Shown here in pieces: positions 8,474 to 17,031 of a DNA stretch of 48,172 nt. Both the position numbers and the translations under genes were made by a program. The first letter of the stretch is position 1; every line of letters starts with the position of its first letter. The notes under the pieces were generated by a model. That model was not told where the DNA came from. It was given only the letters and a program-made list of their open reading frames with translations, and made no database searches. The stretch comes from Candidatus Avispirillum faecium (lineage in GTDB: Bacteria; Bacillota; Clostridia; Oscillospirales; CAG-272): NCBI GenBank assembly GCA_904396155.1, contig CAJFOI010000028.1, positions 1 to 48,172 of the forward strand. The letters run 5' to 3'.

Positions 8474-8552
8474 ATTGTCTGGCATACTTTACAAAAAATT
8501 CTGCATATTTTCCATTCGTTGCATAAATTATCTGAAAGGCACTGCTTGCATC

Positions 8553-11114
8553 ATGAAAAAATCTGCAATTTTTGTTGCATTTCTCCTTCTTTTGTCCTGC
8601 TGTATACCCACCGTCTCTGCAGCCGAAGAACTTCCCCACACAGAAACCTTTGTTCCAGAGACAACCGTCTCCCTGGGCTGGCCCGGTTTTTCCCCGCTTA
8701 CTGTACAGGCGGACGGCTCCTTTCTTCTGGGAGAGGAACAGATTCATTTCGGCTATCCTACAAAAATCGCGCAAATAGACCGTCCCACACCCTATCCCCT
8801 CTTTGTTCACACCTTTTCCGACGGGGATTTGTTTTACACCCTTCAGTTGTTTGTCAACGCCCTTACTGTCGATGAAAATGCCTGCCTTGCCCTGTATGCC
8901 CGGCTCACTGTAGAAAACCTGTCGGAAGAAAACATTTCCTACCCCGCCGTATCCCCCCGGCTGGTCCCCCTGACCCAGGTGCCGGAGACTGTCTCCGGCG
9001 GGGAAGAAAGCACCTGTGACTTTGCCATGATCGTAGCTGCCGAAGAAGGGGAACTGCCCCAGGCAGATGCCCAAACACTGGGAACCTTTGACGACCGTCT
9101 GTCTAACATGGAGGCATACTGGGACACACAGCTTTCCGGCAGCTTTTTCTTTACAGAAATACCGGAAGAAGCAAAGCCTTTTGCAGACAACCTCAAGGAA
9201 AAATACATCGATCTGCTCTGCGGCTTCTCAGCAGAAGATCTCGCCCTGTCCGCCCTGCTGGGGCAGCTTCCCGGGGACATCTCCCAGATGACCTGCTTTG
9301 ACGCAGCTCTGTATTATAGGAAAACGCAAGACGAGTCCTTTCTAAACGACGTATGGGAGAGCCTGCAGACCCGGTATGCAGAAATATGCGACGGACTGGA
9401 AACCTATACGTTTTCCGCAGCGGGGCAGGAGGAGACCGTGCGACTGCTGCCGGGAGAGGACGCAGACACGGCGCTGGAGGACAATCTGAACGCGCTTGCA
9501 GAAATCAAGGCTTTTGCTTATCTTTCCCGCATAATGGACCCGGAAGGAGAAGCTGACGTTCAGTCCTCCTATCAGGCACTTCTCTCCTCGATAGAGACCG
9601 TACTGCGCAATACGATCTCCCGCTGCACCTCTCTCTGGGCCGCCACCAATCTGTCCGGCAGTCTCAGCGAAGGCGTCTTCTCCCTGTCTGCAGACAAAAG
9701 TGCGGCTGCGGCGGCCGCGTGGTATAAGAAAGACGCCGTCTTTTCCGCTCCAGGAGGAGGAACGTATCTGAAACGTCTGGCCAGACAGCAGCTCCCCTAT
9801 GTACAGCAGGAGGATTTGTTTTCTCAAATTGACGCCGTCGTCTCCCAATTGGAGGACGGTACCATCGTCCTTGGGCAGGGACTTTCCGGTTTCTGGCTCA
9901 GTGAAGGCGATACCATTTCCTTTGAAAACTATCCGCTGCAGGACGGCGGCACGCTGGACTGTGCCCTATCTTTTGAAAACGGAGAGGTGCAAATCCTGCT
10001 TTCTCCTTCAACGCCCACCAGCGTCTCTTTGGAATTCCCCATATTTTTGAACAATATCGAATACGCCTCCTGTGGTTTTGACGCAGAAAACGGCATTGTC
10101 AGCGTTCCCGCAGGAATGACAGAGATCACCGTGCGCCTTCGGGAAGACCCGCAGACCGCTGCACAGTCCTTTCAAAGTGAGCGCGCCCTTGAAGTCGCCA
10201 TTGCCGCCTATGAAGGGACGGATCTGACAGAATACACGAACTACTCCGTCTCCCTGTTTACCCCTGCCCTGGAAAACGCAAAAGCGGCCCGTACCGGCCC
10301 TGCGTCGGAGATGCACCGGGCGGCGGCCGCCTTGGAAGAGGCAGCCGCAAGACTCTCCCGAACCCAGTCCGGCTATACGCTGACCCTGTCCAAGGAGTCT
10401 GCTTCTATCGTAGGAGAACTGGAGGCGGAGGAGATCTGCCAGATTTTCACCACCGAAAAGGCAGGCACCCTGGAAGAAATTTTTCTAAATGGAACCTTTT
10501 ATGAGGGCATGACTGCCGTATTGTACGATCTGCAAAAAGACGGATATTCTGCAAAAGACCGGCTGGAAGAAGCAGCAGGGGTCTCTGCCGGTGGGGGCAT
10601 CCTGTTCCAGTTTTCTACAGAGCTGGAGGCCGACAGCGCCTACCTTTTATCCATCTCTTTGGAAGACGGATCCGTATCCCTGCCGGTATATGAAATGGGA
10701 GAGGGCGTGCAGCTTTTATACAGCAGCGACGGGGAAAACAAAACATCTTACGCCCTCGCCTGCACAGGTCTTTCTCTGCAAATTACTCAGGCCAACTTAG
10801 CGGATCTGGATACTTTCCTGGATAAATGTCTCACAACAGACACCTCCTCCTACACACGGGAATCCCGCAATCGCCTGGAAAGAGAAATGAACGCCGCAAA
10901 GGAGCTTCTGTGTACCCAATCCGTTACAAAGGAAGAACTTGCATCCGTCTATGACGCCTTGAAGGACGCATTTGCGTCGCTGACCACTTATCCCTCGGAT
11001 GCGCAGGTAGAAGAGACACCTGCGGCCCTGTATGTGGTCCTGGGCGTAGCAATCGCGCTGCTGATTGCCGGAGGAATCGGCGCCGTGGCAACCTACAAAA
11101 AGCGGGAATGGTAA
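8553..11114 (+). CDS. Large secreted membrane-anchored protein, unknown function
   Basis: An 853-residue exported protein. The signal peptide is MKKSAIFVAFLLLL, with cleavage probably near VSA-AEE. The C-terminus has one helix (LYVVLGVAIALLIAGGIGAV) and the basic tail KKREW. No LPXTG-like motif precedes the helix, so it should stay in the membrane. The N-terminal two thirds is not recognised; a helical middle part with WxAT and AAAAWYKK hints at an (alpha/alpha) barrel but no catalytic motif is clear. Residues about 545-605 and 755-810 resemble FIVAR modules (ALENAKAARTG and YDALKDAFASL patterns). The frame is open upstream to 8106, but the signal peptide and promoter fix the ATG at 8553. The ribosome binding site (GAAAGG) is weak and far. 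Likely a surface binding or carbohydrate-related protein; function unassigned. Confidence 0.8.
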   Translation: MKKSAIFVAFLLLLSCCIPTVSAAEELPHTETFVPETTVSLGWPGFSPLTVQADGSFLLGEEQIHFGYPTKIAQIDRPTPYPLFVHTFSDGDLFYTLQLFVNALTVDENACLALYARLTVENLSEENISYPAVSPRLVPLTQVPETVSGGEESTCDFAMIVAAEEGELPQADAQTLGTFDDRLSNMEAYWDTQLSGSFFFTEIPEEAKPFADNLKEKYIDLLCGFSAEDLALSALLGQLPGDISQMTCFDAALYYRKTQDESFLNDVWESLQTRYAEICDGLETYTFSAAGQEETVRLLPGEDADTALEDNLNALAEIKAFAYLSRIMDPEGEADVQSSYQALLSSIETVLRNTISRCTSLWAATNLSGSLSEGVFSLSADKSAAAAAAWYKKDAVFSAPGGGTYLKRLARQQLPYVQQEDLFSQIDAVVSQLEDGTIVLGQGLSGFWLSEGDTISFENYPLQDGGTLDCALSFENGEVQILLSPSTPTSVSLEFPIFLNNIEYASCGFDAENGIVSVPAGMTEITVRLREDPQTAAQSFQSERALEVAIAAYEGTDLTEYTNYSVSLFTPALENAKAARTGPASEMHRAAAALEEAAARLSRTQSGYTLTLSKESASIVGELEAEEICQIFTTEKAGTLEEIFLNGTFYEGMTAVLYDLQKDGYSAKDRLEEAAGVSAGGGILFQFSTELEADSAYLLSISLEDGSVSLPVYEMGEGVQLLYSSDGENKTSYALACTGLSLQITQANLADLDTFLDKCLTTDTSSYTRESRNRLEREMNAAKELLCTQSVTKEELASVYDALKDAFASLTTYPSDAQVEETPAALYVVLGVAIALLIAGGIGAVATYKKREW

Positions 11115-11130
11115 AACGGCAAAGCGTACC

Positions 11131-11159
11131 TTGCAGCAAAGGAAAAAAAGTGGTATAAT
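11131..11159 (+). promoter_or_regulatory. Sigma-A promoter of the CobW-type GTPase pair
   Basis: TTGCAG (11131-11136), 17 bases, TATAAT (11154-11159), about 65 bases before the GTPase start. I saw no clear Zur or CsoR palindrome next to it. Confidence 0.75.
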
Positions 11160-11224
11160 ACCTGCAGCAAAACCATGGGCTTTGTCCTTTGCAAAGCCCG
11201 GCACAGGGAGGCATACAACATACA

Positions 11225-12280
11225 ATGACAAAGATCGATCTCTTTTCCGGCTTTCTCGGCGCAGGGAAAACCACACTGATCAAAAAACTGATTGCGGAAG
11301 CGTATACCGGAGAAAAGCTGGTGATCATTGAAAATGAATTTGGTGACATCAGCATCGACGGCGGCTTTTTGCAGGAAGCCGGTGTCCAGATACGGGAAAT
11401 GAATGCAGGCTGCATCTGCTGTTCCCTGGTAGGAGACTTCAAAACAGCTCTTTTGCAAGTGTACCGGGACTATGCACCGGACCGTATCCTCATCGAGCCC
11501 TCGGGGGTGGGCAAGCTGTCCGACGTGATCCGCGCCGTGGAGGGCGGGGGAGAGGCAGATCTTGTACTAAACGGCTGCACCACTGTGGTAGATGCGAAAA
11601 AATGCAAAATGTATATGAAAAACTTCGGTGAGTTTTTCAACGATCAGCTTCAATATGCAAAAACCATCGTTCTCAGCCACACGGACAGTCTGAGCGAGGA
11701 AAAGATCAACGACTGTATCGCGCTGCTGAAGGAAAAGAACAGCCGGGCACTGGTCGTCACTACACCCTGGAACCTGCTCACCGGAAAACAGATCCTGGAG
11801 GCGATGGAGCGGCCACAGGATCCTCTGTTAGAAACAGAAGTCTGTCCCGTCTGCGGCGAAGAGCACGGACACCATCACGAAGGGGACGGCTGCTGCGATC
11901 ACGAGCATGGACATCACCACGGAGCGCACTGCGACCACGGGGAACATCATCATGATGCGGACTGTACCTGCGGCCATCACCACCACGGAGACGGGCACCA
12001 CCATCACGCGGACGAGGTTTTTGTCAGCTGGGGAAAGGAAACTGCCAGCCGCTACACCAGAGAGCATCTGAAAGAAATACTGGATGCGCTGTCCGATGAA
12101 CACAGATTTGGCACAGTGCTCCGGGCAAAGGGAATCGTCGCGGGAGAAACAGAGTGGTTCCATTTCGACTATACTCCTGGGGAAGCAGATATTCGCACCG
12201 GGACGCCCGCCGTCACCGGCCGGCTTTGCGTGATCGGTTCCGGTCTGCAGGAAGATGCGCTGGAAGCGCTCTTCGGCTGA
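11225..12280 (+). CDS. CobW/G3E-family GTPase with His-rich loop (metallochaperone)
   Basis: A 351-residue COG0523 GTPase. The Walker A motif is GFLGAGKT (9-16), followed by IIENEFG. The metal-binding CxCC is C63-I-C65-C66 (NAGCICC). The guanine-specificity motif appears as SHTD instead of NKxD. Residues about 205-263 form a His/Cys/Asp-rich stretch (repeated HHH blocks, CDHEHGHHH, CTCGHHHH), a probable Zn, Ni or Co store. A CobW C-terminal domain follows (FVSWGKE, FGTVLRAKGIV, TEWFHFDYTPGE). The ATG at 11225 gives the family N-terminus; AGGGAGG lies 13 bases upstream. It is cotranscribed with the second GTPase. Such proteins insert metals into target enzymes in the cytosol. The target is unknown; zinc is the most likely metal. 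Confidence 0.9.
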   Translation: MTKIDLFSGFLGAGKTTLIKKLIAEAYTGEKLVIIENEFGDISIDGGFLQEAGVQIREMNAGCICCSLVGDFKTALLQVYRDYAPDRILIEPSGVGKLSDVIRAVEGGGEADLVLNGCTTVVDAKKCKMYMKNFGEFFNDQLQYAKTIVLSHTDSLSEEKINDCIALLKEKNSRALVVTTPWNLLTGKQILEAMERPQDPLLETEVCPVCGEEHGHHHEGDGCCDHEHGHHHGAHCDHGEHHHDADCTCGHHHHGDGHHHHADEVFVSWGKETASRYTREHLKEILDALSDEHRFGTVLRAKGIVAGETEWFHFDYTPGEADIRTGTPAVTGRLCVIGSGLQEDALEALFG

Positions 12281-12307
12281 GATACAAGCGGGAAAGAGGA
12301 AAAAACG

Positions 12308-13252
12308 ATGCAAGACACACCGGTCTATCTGGTCACGGGATTTTTGGAGTCTGGAAAAACAACTTTTATCCAGCAAACGCTGGCGGACAAGCGCTTTTGT
12401 GAGGGGGAGCGGATCCTGGTGCTGCTTTGCGAATGGGGTGAGGTAGAGCTGGAGCCCTTAGAATTTGCATCTTCCCAGGTATATCTGGAGGAAATATCCG
12501 AAGCAGAAGCCCTGTCCCCCGAGACGCTGATCCTTCTCCAAAAAAAGCACGACGCAACAAAAATTCTCGTGGAATACAACGGCATGTGGCCGCTGACCAC
12601 ACTGTACAACGGAGCCCCGGAACACTGGATCATCGCCCAGCAGATCTCCTTTTTCGATGCCAGCACCTTTTCGACATACAATCAAAATATGCGCAGCCTG
12701 GTGGTGGACAAGATCCAAAGTGCGGACATGATCGTGTTCAACCGAATGGAACCGGGCGCCGATTTCATGGATCTGCATAAGATCGTACGGGGCCTCTCCC
12801 GTATGGCGTCCATCATCTACGAAGACACCAACGGAGAGACCTCCTATGACGATATAGAGGATCCCCTGCCTTACGACATGGATGCGCCGGTCATCGTTAT
12901 CGAAGACAAAGACTACGCCATTTTTTACCGGGACCTGTGTGAAAATCTGTCCGCCTACAACGGCAGGACGGTGCAGTTCAAAGCGATGGTGGCAAAAGAA
13001 AAAAGCCTGGGTACAGGCTGGATGTTTGTCGGCCGCCACGTGATGACCTGCTGTGTGGAGGACATCCAGTACAGCGCCATGATCTGCAAATGGGGCAAAA
13101 GCGACAATTACAAAAGCTACGACTGGGTCACAGTGACCGGCGAAATACAGGTAAAAAGTCACAAGGTGTACGCGGGGGTGGGACCTGTGCTGCTGGCACA
13201 GAAAGTAGAGGCGGCGGCAGAGCCGGACCCGGCTGTGGCTGTATTCTACTGA
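12308..13252 (+). CDS. CobW-like GTPase with DUF1980-like C-terminal domain
   Basis: A 314-residue protein. Residues 1-170 are a G3E-like GTPase fold with Walker A GFLESGKT and a switch at VEYNGMWPL, but the CxCC metal motif of its neighbour is absent. Residues about 215-305 match the pattern of DUF1980 proteins (TVQFKAMVAKEKS, VGRHVMTCCVEDIQYSAMIC, DYDWVTVTGEIQV-like), which usually partner a DUF318-type permease. Here the domain is on the GTPase and no permease is adjacent. The CC pair and GR.xMTCC block may bind metal. It starts 27 bases after the first GTPase. Inference: the pair handles a transition metal together. The second domain call is by motif memory only. Confidence 0.78.
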   Translation: MQDTPVYLVTGFLESGKTTFIQQTLADKRFCEGERILVLLCEWGEVELEPLEFASSQVYLEEISEAEALSPETLILLQKKHDATKILVEYNGMWPLTTLYNGAPEHWIIAQQISFFDASTFSTYNQNMRSLVVDKIQSADMIVFNRMEPGADFMDLHKIVRGLSRMASIIYEDTNGETSYDDIEDPLPYDMDAPVIVIEDKDYAIFYRDLCENLSAYNGRTVQFKAMVAKEKSLGTGWMFVGRHVMTCCVEDIQYSAMICKWGKSDNYKSYDWVTVTGEIQVKSHKVYAGVGPVLLAQKVEAAAEPDPAVAVFY

Positions 13253-13341
13253 AAAAACTGTGGGCTGCTGTCGACGCTCTTCCAAAGGCCCCAGCCTCTC
13301 CCTGTCCCGCAGGTACTTCACTCGAAGCATAAATCCAAACG

Positions 13342-13384
13342 AAAAGTCCTCTGGCGTCTTGGCGGGACGCCAGGGGACTTTTAT
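13342..13384. terminator. Bidirectional terminator
   Basis: Hairpin AAAAGTCCTCTGGCGTC / GACGCCAGGGGACTTTT with one mismatch. It closes the GTPase operon on the plus strand and the convergent sortase operon on the minus strand, whose last stop codon lies within it. Confidence 0.8.
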
Positions 13385-14106
13385 ATTTCCCGCACGTGTT
13401 TTTTGATTCTGCGGATGTCCCGCAGCATTCGCAGCGCATCGGAAACCACATGGATTTTGGACTCCCGGTGATTGACAATATGTACCGGCATCTCTCCCAG
13501 GGGAATTCCCAATTTCTGGGCGATCTTAATCACCTCCAGATCAAAGGAAAACCCGTCGATGGTACACAGAGAAAAAATCTTTCTGGCCGTCTGACCGTCG
13601 AAGCATTTGAACCCGCACTGGGAATCGGAAAGACGAAATCCCGCACAGACGGCGATCACCTTGATGTAGGTCTTGGAGGCGATCCGCCGCAAAAAGGTAT
13701 ATCCCGCATATCCGTCCCGGTCCAGATTGCGGGAACCCAGAACAAATTTCTCCCCGGAGACGATCCGCTCCACGGCGGGCACAATCACATCCGTGCCGTA
13801 GGCCAGATCACAATCGGTATAGAGAACGACATCTCCCTTTGAGGCCAGCACGGCAGTGCGCACTGCAGCGCCCTTGCCCCGGTTTTGTTCGTATCCTACG
13901 CACCGCACATTGGGCAGCCCTTCTTCCTCTACAGCTTTCTGTAAAATCTCCGGGCTGCCGTCGGTAGAACCGTCGTCGCAGAAGAGGATCTCCCAGTCGT
14001 ACTCCAAGCGTGCGCAAAAGTCTGTCATGGCGCGGCAAAGGGTGCGTGCAGTATCGACGCAGATCGCACGTTCGTTGTACATAGGGATACATACGGAAAT
14101 TTTCAT
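13381..14106 (-). CDS. Family 2 glycosyltransferase (dolichyl/polyprenyl-phosphate type)
   Basis: A 241-residue GT-A glycosyltransferase. It shows SVCIPMYNE, the nucleotide-sugar site CDDGSTDGSPE, NRGKGAAVRTAVLASKGDVV, the DxD-like YTDCDLAYG and SDSQCGFKCF. This set fits polyprenyl- or dolichyl-phosphate glucosyl/mannosyl transferases. No C-terminal membrane helices are present, so it acts at the membrane face or with a partner. The ATG at 14106 gives the conserved N-terminus MKISVCIP. An upstream ATG at 14154 overlaps the methyltransferase stop and would add 16 residues. It is the third gene of the sortase operon and may supply a lipid-linked sugar for the cell surface. Confidence 0.88.
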   Translation of the reverse strand: MKISVCIPMYNERAICVDTARTLCRAMTDFCARLEYDWEILFCDDGSTDGSPEILQKAVEEEGLPNVRCVGYEQNRGKGAAVRTAVLASKGDVVLYTDCDLAYGTDVIVPAVERIVSGEKFVLGSRNLDRDGYAGYTFLRRIASKTYIKVIAVCAGFRLSDSQCGFKCFDGQTARKIFSLCTIDGFSFDLEVIKIAQKLGIPLGEMPVHIVNHRESKIHVVSDALRMLRDIRRIKKHVREI

Positions 14107-14121
14107 AATATGCTCTATTCC

Positions 14122-14137
14122 GCCGCCCGAAGGCGGC
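14122..14137 (-). other. UUCG-capped hairpin before the glycosyltransferase
   Basis: On the minus strand GCCGCC-TTCG-GGCGGC, a perfect six-pair stem with the extra-stable C(UUCG)G loop. It sits between the methyltransferase stop and the glycosyltransferase start. It could protect or pause the mRNA or modulate initiation at 14106. There is no T run, so it is not an intrinsic terminator. Confidence 0.55.
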
Positions 14138-14146
14138 ACAAGTAAT

Positions 14147-15007
14147 TTATCCATGTGATCGGACCAGTACGGTAAAATCCACTTCTACCCGCACTGCCAG
14201 CTGCTCCTGTGCCAGCAGCCGTTCCCGCCCCTCTCTGGGACAGCGGTAAAAAAAGGGCGTCATGGCAAACAAACTGGCGACGGTCCTTTGATCCGGCAGG
14301 TGCATTTCATAAGAAAGCGTCTCTTTTTTCACTGTGGAAAACCCTGGCGGCATCTGTACACCGCCGCCGACGCGAGGAGTCCCGTACAAAAGGCAGCGCA
14401 TCTCCCACAGATGTGCCTTTCCGGCAGAGGCTACAATCAGCGCACCCCCTTTTTTTAGGATGCGCCGGGCTTCTTCTCCCGCAATGGGGGCGAAAATACT
14501 GTACACAAGATCTACGCTCCGGTCCGCAAGGGGCATGGCGAAGATGTTTCCGGCGACAAACTGCAGGCAGGGGGCCAGCCCCATCGCCCAGGCCAGTTTT
14601 GCGCCGGCCGCAGCGCCGCTTTTCGCCGCATCTATGCCGATCCCCGCGCAGGCTTCTGCTCCCAGAAGACGTGCAATGCGGCAGGTGTGATACCCCTCGC
14701 CGCAGCCTGCATCTGCAAAGACAATTTCTCCTCCGGCGCCTGCAGTCAAGGCGCCCAGCCGGGCGGCCGTCTCCGAGATGGGATCATACCATCCGTCGGC
14801 CAAAAACCGGCTGCGGGAGCGGAGCATCTCTCTGTCGTCTCCGGCCTTTGCGTTATTTTTCTTTCCCGGCGGCAGCAAATTTACATAGCCCGATCCGGCG
14901 ACATCATAGCAGTGCCGCCGTGCACCGCCGCAGTACAGGCTCCCCGCCTTTCGCAAAAGAGGGGCCCCGCACAGAGGACAGGCAAGATATGTAATGGGAT
15001 CCGGCAT
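14147..15007 (-). CDS. rlmA: RlmA-like 23S rRNA (guanine-N1) methyltransferase
   Basis: A 286-residue SAM-dependent methyltransferase. The N-terminal zinc ribbon is CPLCGAPLL, YCGGARRHC, followed by the family stretch YDVAGSGYVNLLP, GDDREMLRSRSRFL and GWYDPIS. The Rossmann-like core has the SAM motif FADAGCGEGYHT, then GIGIDAAKSGA and DLVYSIFAPI. This is typical of RlmA proteins, which methylate G745/G748 in 23S rRNA helix 35. The start codon overlaps the sortase stop (TGATG). Which guanine it modifies cannot be told. Relatives can influence macrolide or tylosin response. Confidence 0.85.
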   Translation of the reverse strand: MPDPITYLACPLCGAPLLRKAGSLYCGGARRHCYDVAGSGYVNLLPPGKKNNAKAGDDREMLRSRSRFLADGWYDPISETAARLGALTAGAGGEIVFADAGCGEGYHTCRIARLLGAEACAGIGIDAAKSGAAAGAKLAWAMGLAPCLQFVAGNIFAMPLADRSVDLVYSIFAPIAGEEARRILKKGGALIVASAGKAHLWEMRCLLYGTPRVGGGVQMPPGFSTVKKETLSYEMHLPDQRTVASLFAMTPFFYRCPREGRERLLAQEQLAVRVEVDFTVLVRSHG

Positions 15008-16134
15008 CAGCTGACGGTCTCCACCAGTTTTGCATGGAGAGCATATCTGCCGTTGGCCGCACCATTGGTGCAGGTGGACAGCGTGATCATCGTATCTCCG
15101 GAGGAAAACGTAGCGTCTGTGGGAAATTTGGAGTTGGAAACCACTTCGTTTGCAAACTCCAAAAAGGAGGCCTCCGATCCGAACTGCGTGCGGAAATACT
15201 GATAATCCGATGTGGTTTGATAGATCGACACCGGCTGGTAGATATACACGCCGTCCATGGTGTAAATATAGATTTTCGCGCTGTAGAAAAGGTCCTCGCT
15301 GAGGAGTTTTACCACATCGTGAAACATCATGGACCCTGCCGCTACGTTGTGCCCGTAAATGACCGTGTTGTAATTGTCAGTGATCACATCCTTCGTGGTG
15401 CAGTCCAGGAAAATTGAACCGATTGGCAGGTAATTGTGATTGTAGGAGTGATCCAGGTAATACTCGTTGTCCGTGCCTCGAAGCAGAGGGTAGTTGATAT
15501 TGGTACCCTCTACATAGATCCAGCCGTACACATCCTCGTTGACTTCCCGCAGGGAAGTGAGGCTGGCACGCATCTGCTCCATGTCCTGATCATATCCGGA
15601 GGTGTTGCCCACATTGTCCGTTTTGCCGGAGTTGATCCTGTCAAAAAGAGACTGGAGCGCAGCATCTCCCGAAAGACAAGTCAGCGTATTGTTCCAGGGA
15701 TATGCACCGGAAGCGTCCGTCTGACCGGGAATAAACAGATGAAACTGTTCTTCCGCCTCATCGTAGATTTTTCCGCCCTCGATTTTGCCCCAGATATTGT
15801 GGCCGAGAAGCACAAGGCTGACCACAAAAACCGTGCCGAAGATCCCCAGCAGCGCAAGCTGAAAAATATTGGCCGCCCGGCTGCGCTTCTTTTTCGGCGG
15901 CTTTTGGGGCGCGTCCGGATTTCCACTCTGTCCTGCCATAAGCTCCTCCTCGGTAAGTGCATCCACCGACTGGGTAAAATCCTCGTATGTAAAATCTTTG
16001 TTGTGGGGGATTTCCACATCCGGCGCCGGGACCATCCCGGGGTCCTGTGCCTTCTCCACCATGGCGGGAGCAGCCGCAGAAACTGTAGCTTCTTCTTTCG
16101 CTGCAACCGTTTTCCTATTCTTCCTTTTAGCCAT
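15007..16134 (-). CDS. srtB: Class B sortase
   Basis: A 375-residue membrane transpeptidase. It has a long cytosolic N-terminal tail (residues 1-88, ending in basic PPKKKRSR), one transmembrane helix (about 90-111), then an extracellular sortase domain. The catalytic triad is visible: H262 in YGHN, C355 in STCTN and R363 in GRYALHAKL. VYGWIYVEGTNINYPLLRG and YYLDHSYN are typical of class B. The cytosolic tail is unusually long. AAGGAG precedes the ATG. Clostridial SrtB enzymes often accept (S/P/N)PxTG-like signals, which fits the SPQTDD and APQTGDD proteins at both ends of this window. It heads an operon with the methyltransferase and glycosyltransferase. Confidence 0.95.
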   Translation of the reverse strand: MAKRKNRKTVAAKEEATVSAAAPAMVEKAQDPGMVPAPDVEIPHNKDFTYEDFTQSVDALTEEELMAGQSGNPDAPQKPPKKKRSRAANIFQLALLGIFGTVFVVSLVLLGHNIWGKIEGGKIYDEAEEQFHLFIPGQTDASGAYPWNNTLTCLSGDAALQSLFDRINSGKTDNVGNTSGYDQDMEQMRASLTSLREVNEDVYGWIYVEGTNINYPLLRGTDNEYYLDHSYNHNYLPIGSIFLDCTTKDVITDNYNTVIYGHNVAAGSMMFHDVVKLLSEDLFYSAKIYIYTMDGVYIYQPVSIYQTTSDYQYFRTQFGSEASFLEFANEVVSNSKFPTDATFSSGDTMITLSTCTNGAANGRYALHAKLVETVS

Positions 16135-16176
16135 AGCTGCTCCTTTCCGTATAGAAAAATATACTTTGATAGTTTG

Positions 16177-16205
16177 ATTATATCCCCCGGCAGAGACAAT
16201 TGCAA
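16177..16205 (-). promoter_or_regulatory. Sigma-A promoter of the sortase operon
   Basis: Minus strand TTGCAA (16200-16205), 17 bases, TATAAT (16177-16182). It is back to back with the pth promoter. Confidence 0.8.
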
Positions 16206-16256
16206 CAAAAAATATGTGAACAAAAGCAAAATTTTATTCTTTTTTTCAAATGGGCG

Positions 16257-16285
16257 TTGCAAAAATAGATGCACTCATGTAAAAT
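16257..16285 (+). promoter_or_regulatory. Sigma-A promoter of the pth-mfd operon
   Basis: TTGCAA (16257-16262), 17 bases, TAAAAT (16280-16285), about 80 bases before pth. Confidence 0.7.
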
Positions 16286-16367
16286 AAATACAATAACTGC
16301 AATATGGAGAAAAGACACCCGCCTCGTATGCCGTGGCGGGCTTGTTGCGCGTGCAAGGGAGGCTGAA

Positions 16368-17009
16368 ATGGCAGATATATTTGAACTGTTCAAAAAAATT
16401 TCGGGAGATAAAAAAGAGACTGCCGGCCCGCCCACACATTTGATCGTCGGACTGGGCAACCCCGGGCAGGAATATCTGCGCACCCGGCACAACGCGGGAT
16501 TCATCGCCGCAGACTTCATCGCCCGGCAGCTGGGTGTGGAGTGCAGCAGCGTCCGGTTTCGTTCCATGAACGCAGCGGCAGAGCTGGAAGGACAAAAAAT
16601 CCTCCTCATGAAGCCACAGACCTTTATGAACCGATCCGGTGAAGCAGTGGGAGAGGCAGCCTCCTTCTACAAGATCCCTCCGGAGAATATTCTTGTACTG
16701 GTGGACGACATCTATCTTCCCCCCGGGCGGATGCGCATCCGTGCCGGCGGCTCGGACGGGGGGCACAACGGATTGAAGGATATCATTTATCATTTGGACA
16801 GCGACCGCTTTCCCCGGATCCGCATCGGCGTGGGCGAAAAAAAGCAGGGAAATCTGGTAGACTGGGTTCTGGGAAAGCTCACCGAAGAGGATCTGAAAAA
16901 AATGACCCCTTGTTTTTCCGCCTGCTGCGATGCGGCCGCCTTGATCATAAACGGAAAAACAGACGAGGCCATGGGCCGCTTCAACGGAATGCAGCCCTCC
17001 TCAGATTAG
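16368..17009 (+). CDS. pth: Peptidyl-tRNA hydrolase
   Basis: A 213-residue cytosolic enzyme that cleaves peptidyl-tRNA released by stalled ribosomes. N31 in GLGNPGQEY, H41 in RHNAGF, LMKPQTFMNRSGEAV, LVDDIYLPPGRMRIR and GGSDGGHNGLKDI are all diagnostic. An N-terminal extension of about 22 residues precedes the fold. ATG at 16368 was chosen because AGGGAGG lies 5 bases upstream; the open frame reaches back to 16269. pth-mfd-foldase is a conserved Firmicutes order. Confidence 0.96.
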   Translation: MADIFELFKKISGDKKETAGPPTHLIVGLGNPGQEYLRTRHNAGFIAADFIARQLGVECSSVRFRSMNAAAELEGQKILLMKPQTFMNRSGEAVGEAASFYKIPPENILVLVDDIYLPPGRMRIRAGGSDGGHNGLKDIIYHLDSDRFPRIRIGVGEKKQGNLVDWVLGKLTEEDLKKMTPCFSACCDAAALIINGKTDEAMGRFNGMQPSSD

Positions 17010-17031
17010 ACAAAGACAGCACGAGGTACCC

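Noticed and set aside
8106-8552. N-terminal extension of the large surface protein
   Set aside because: The extension is antisense to the rpiR gene and crosses both promoters; the signal peptide begins at 8553.
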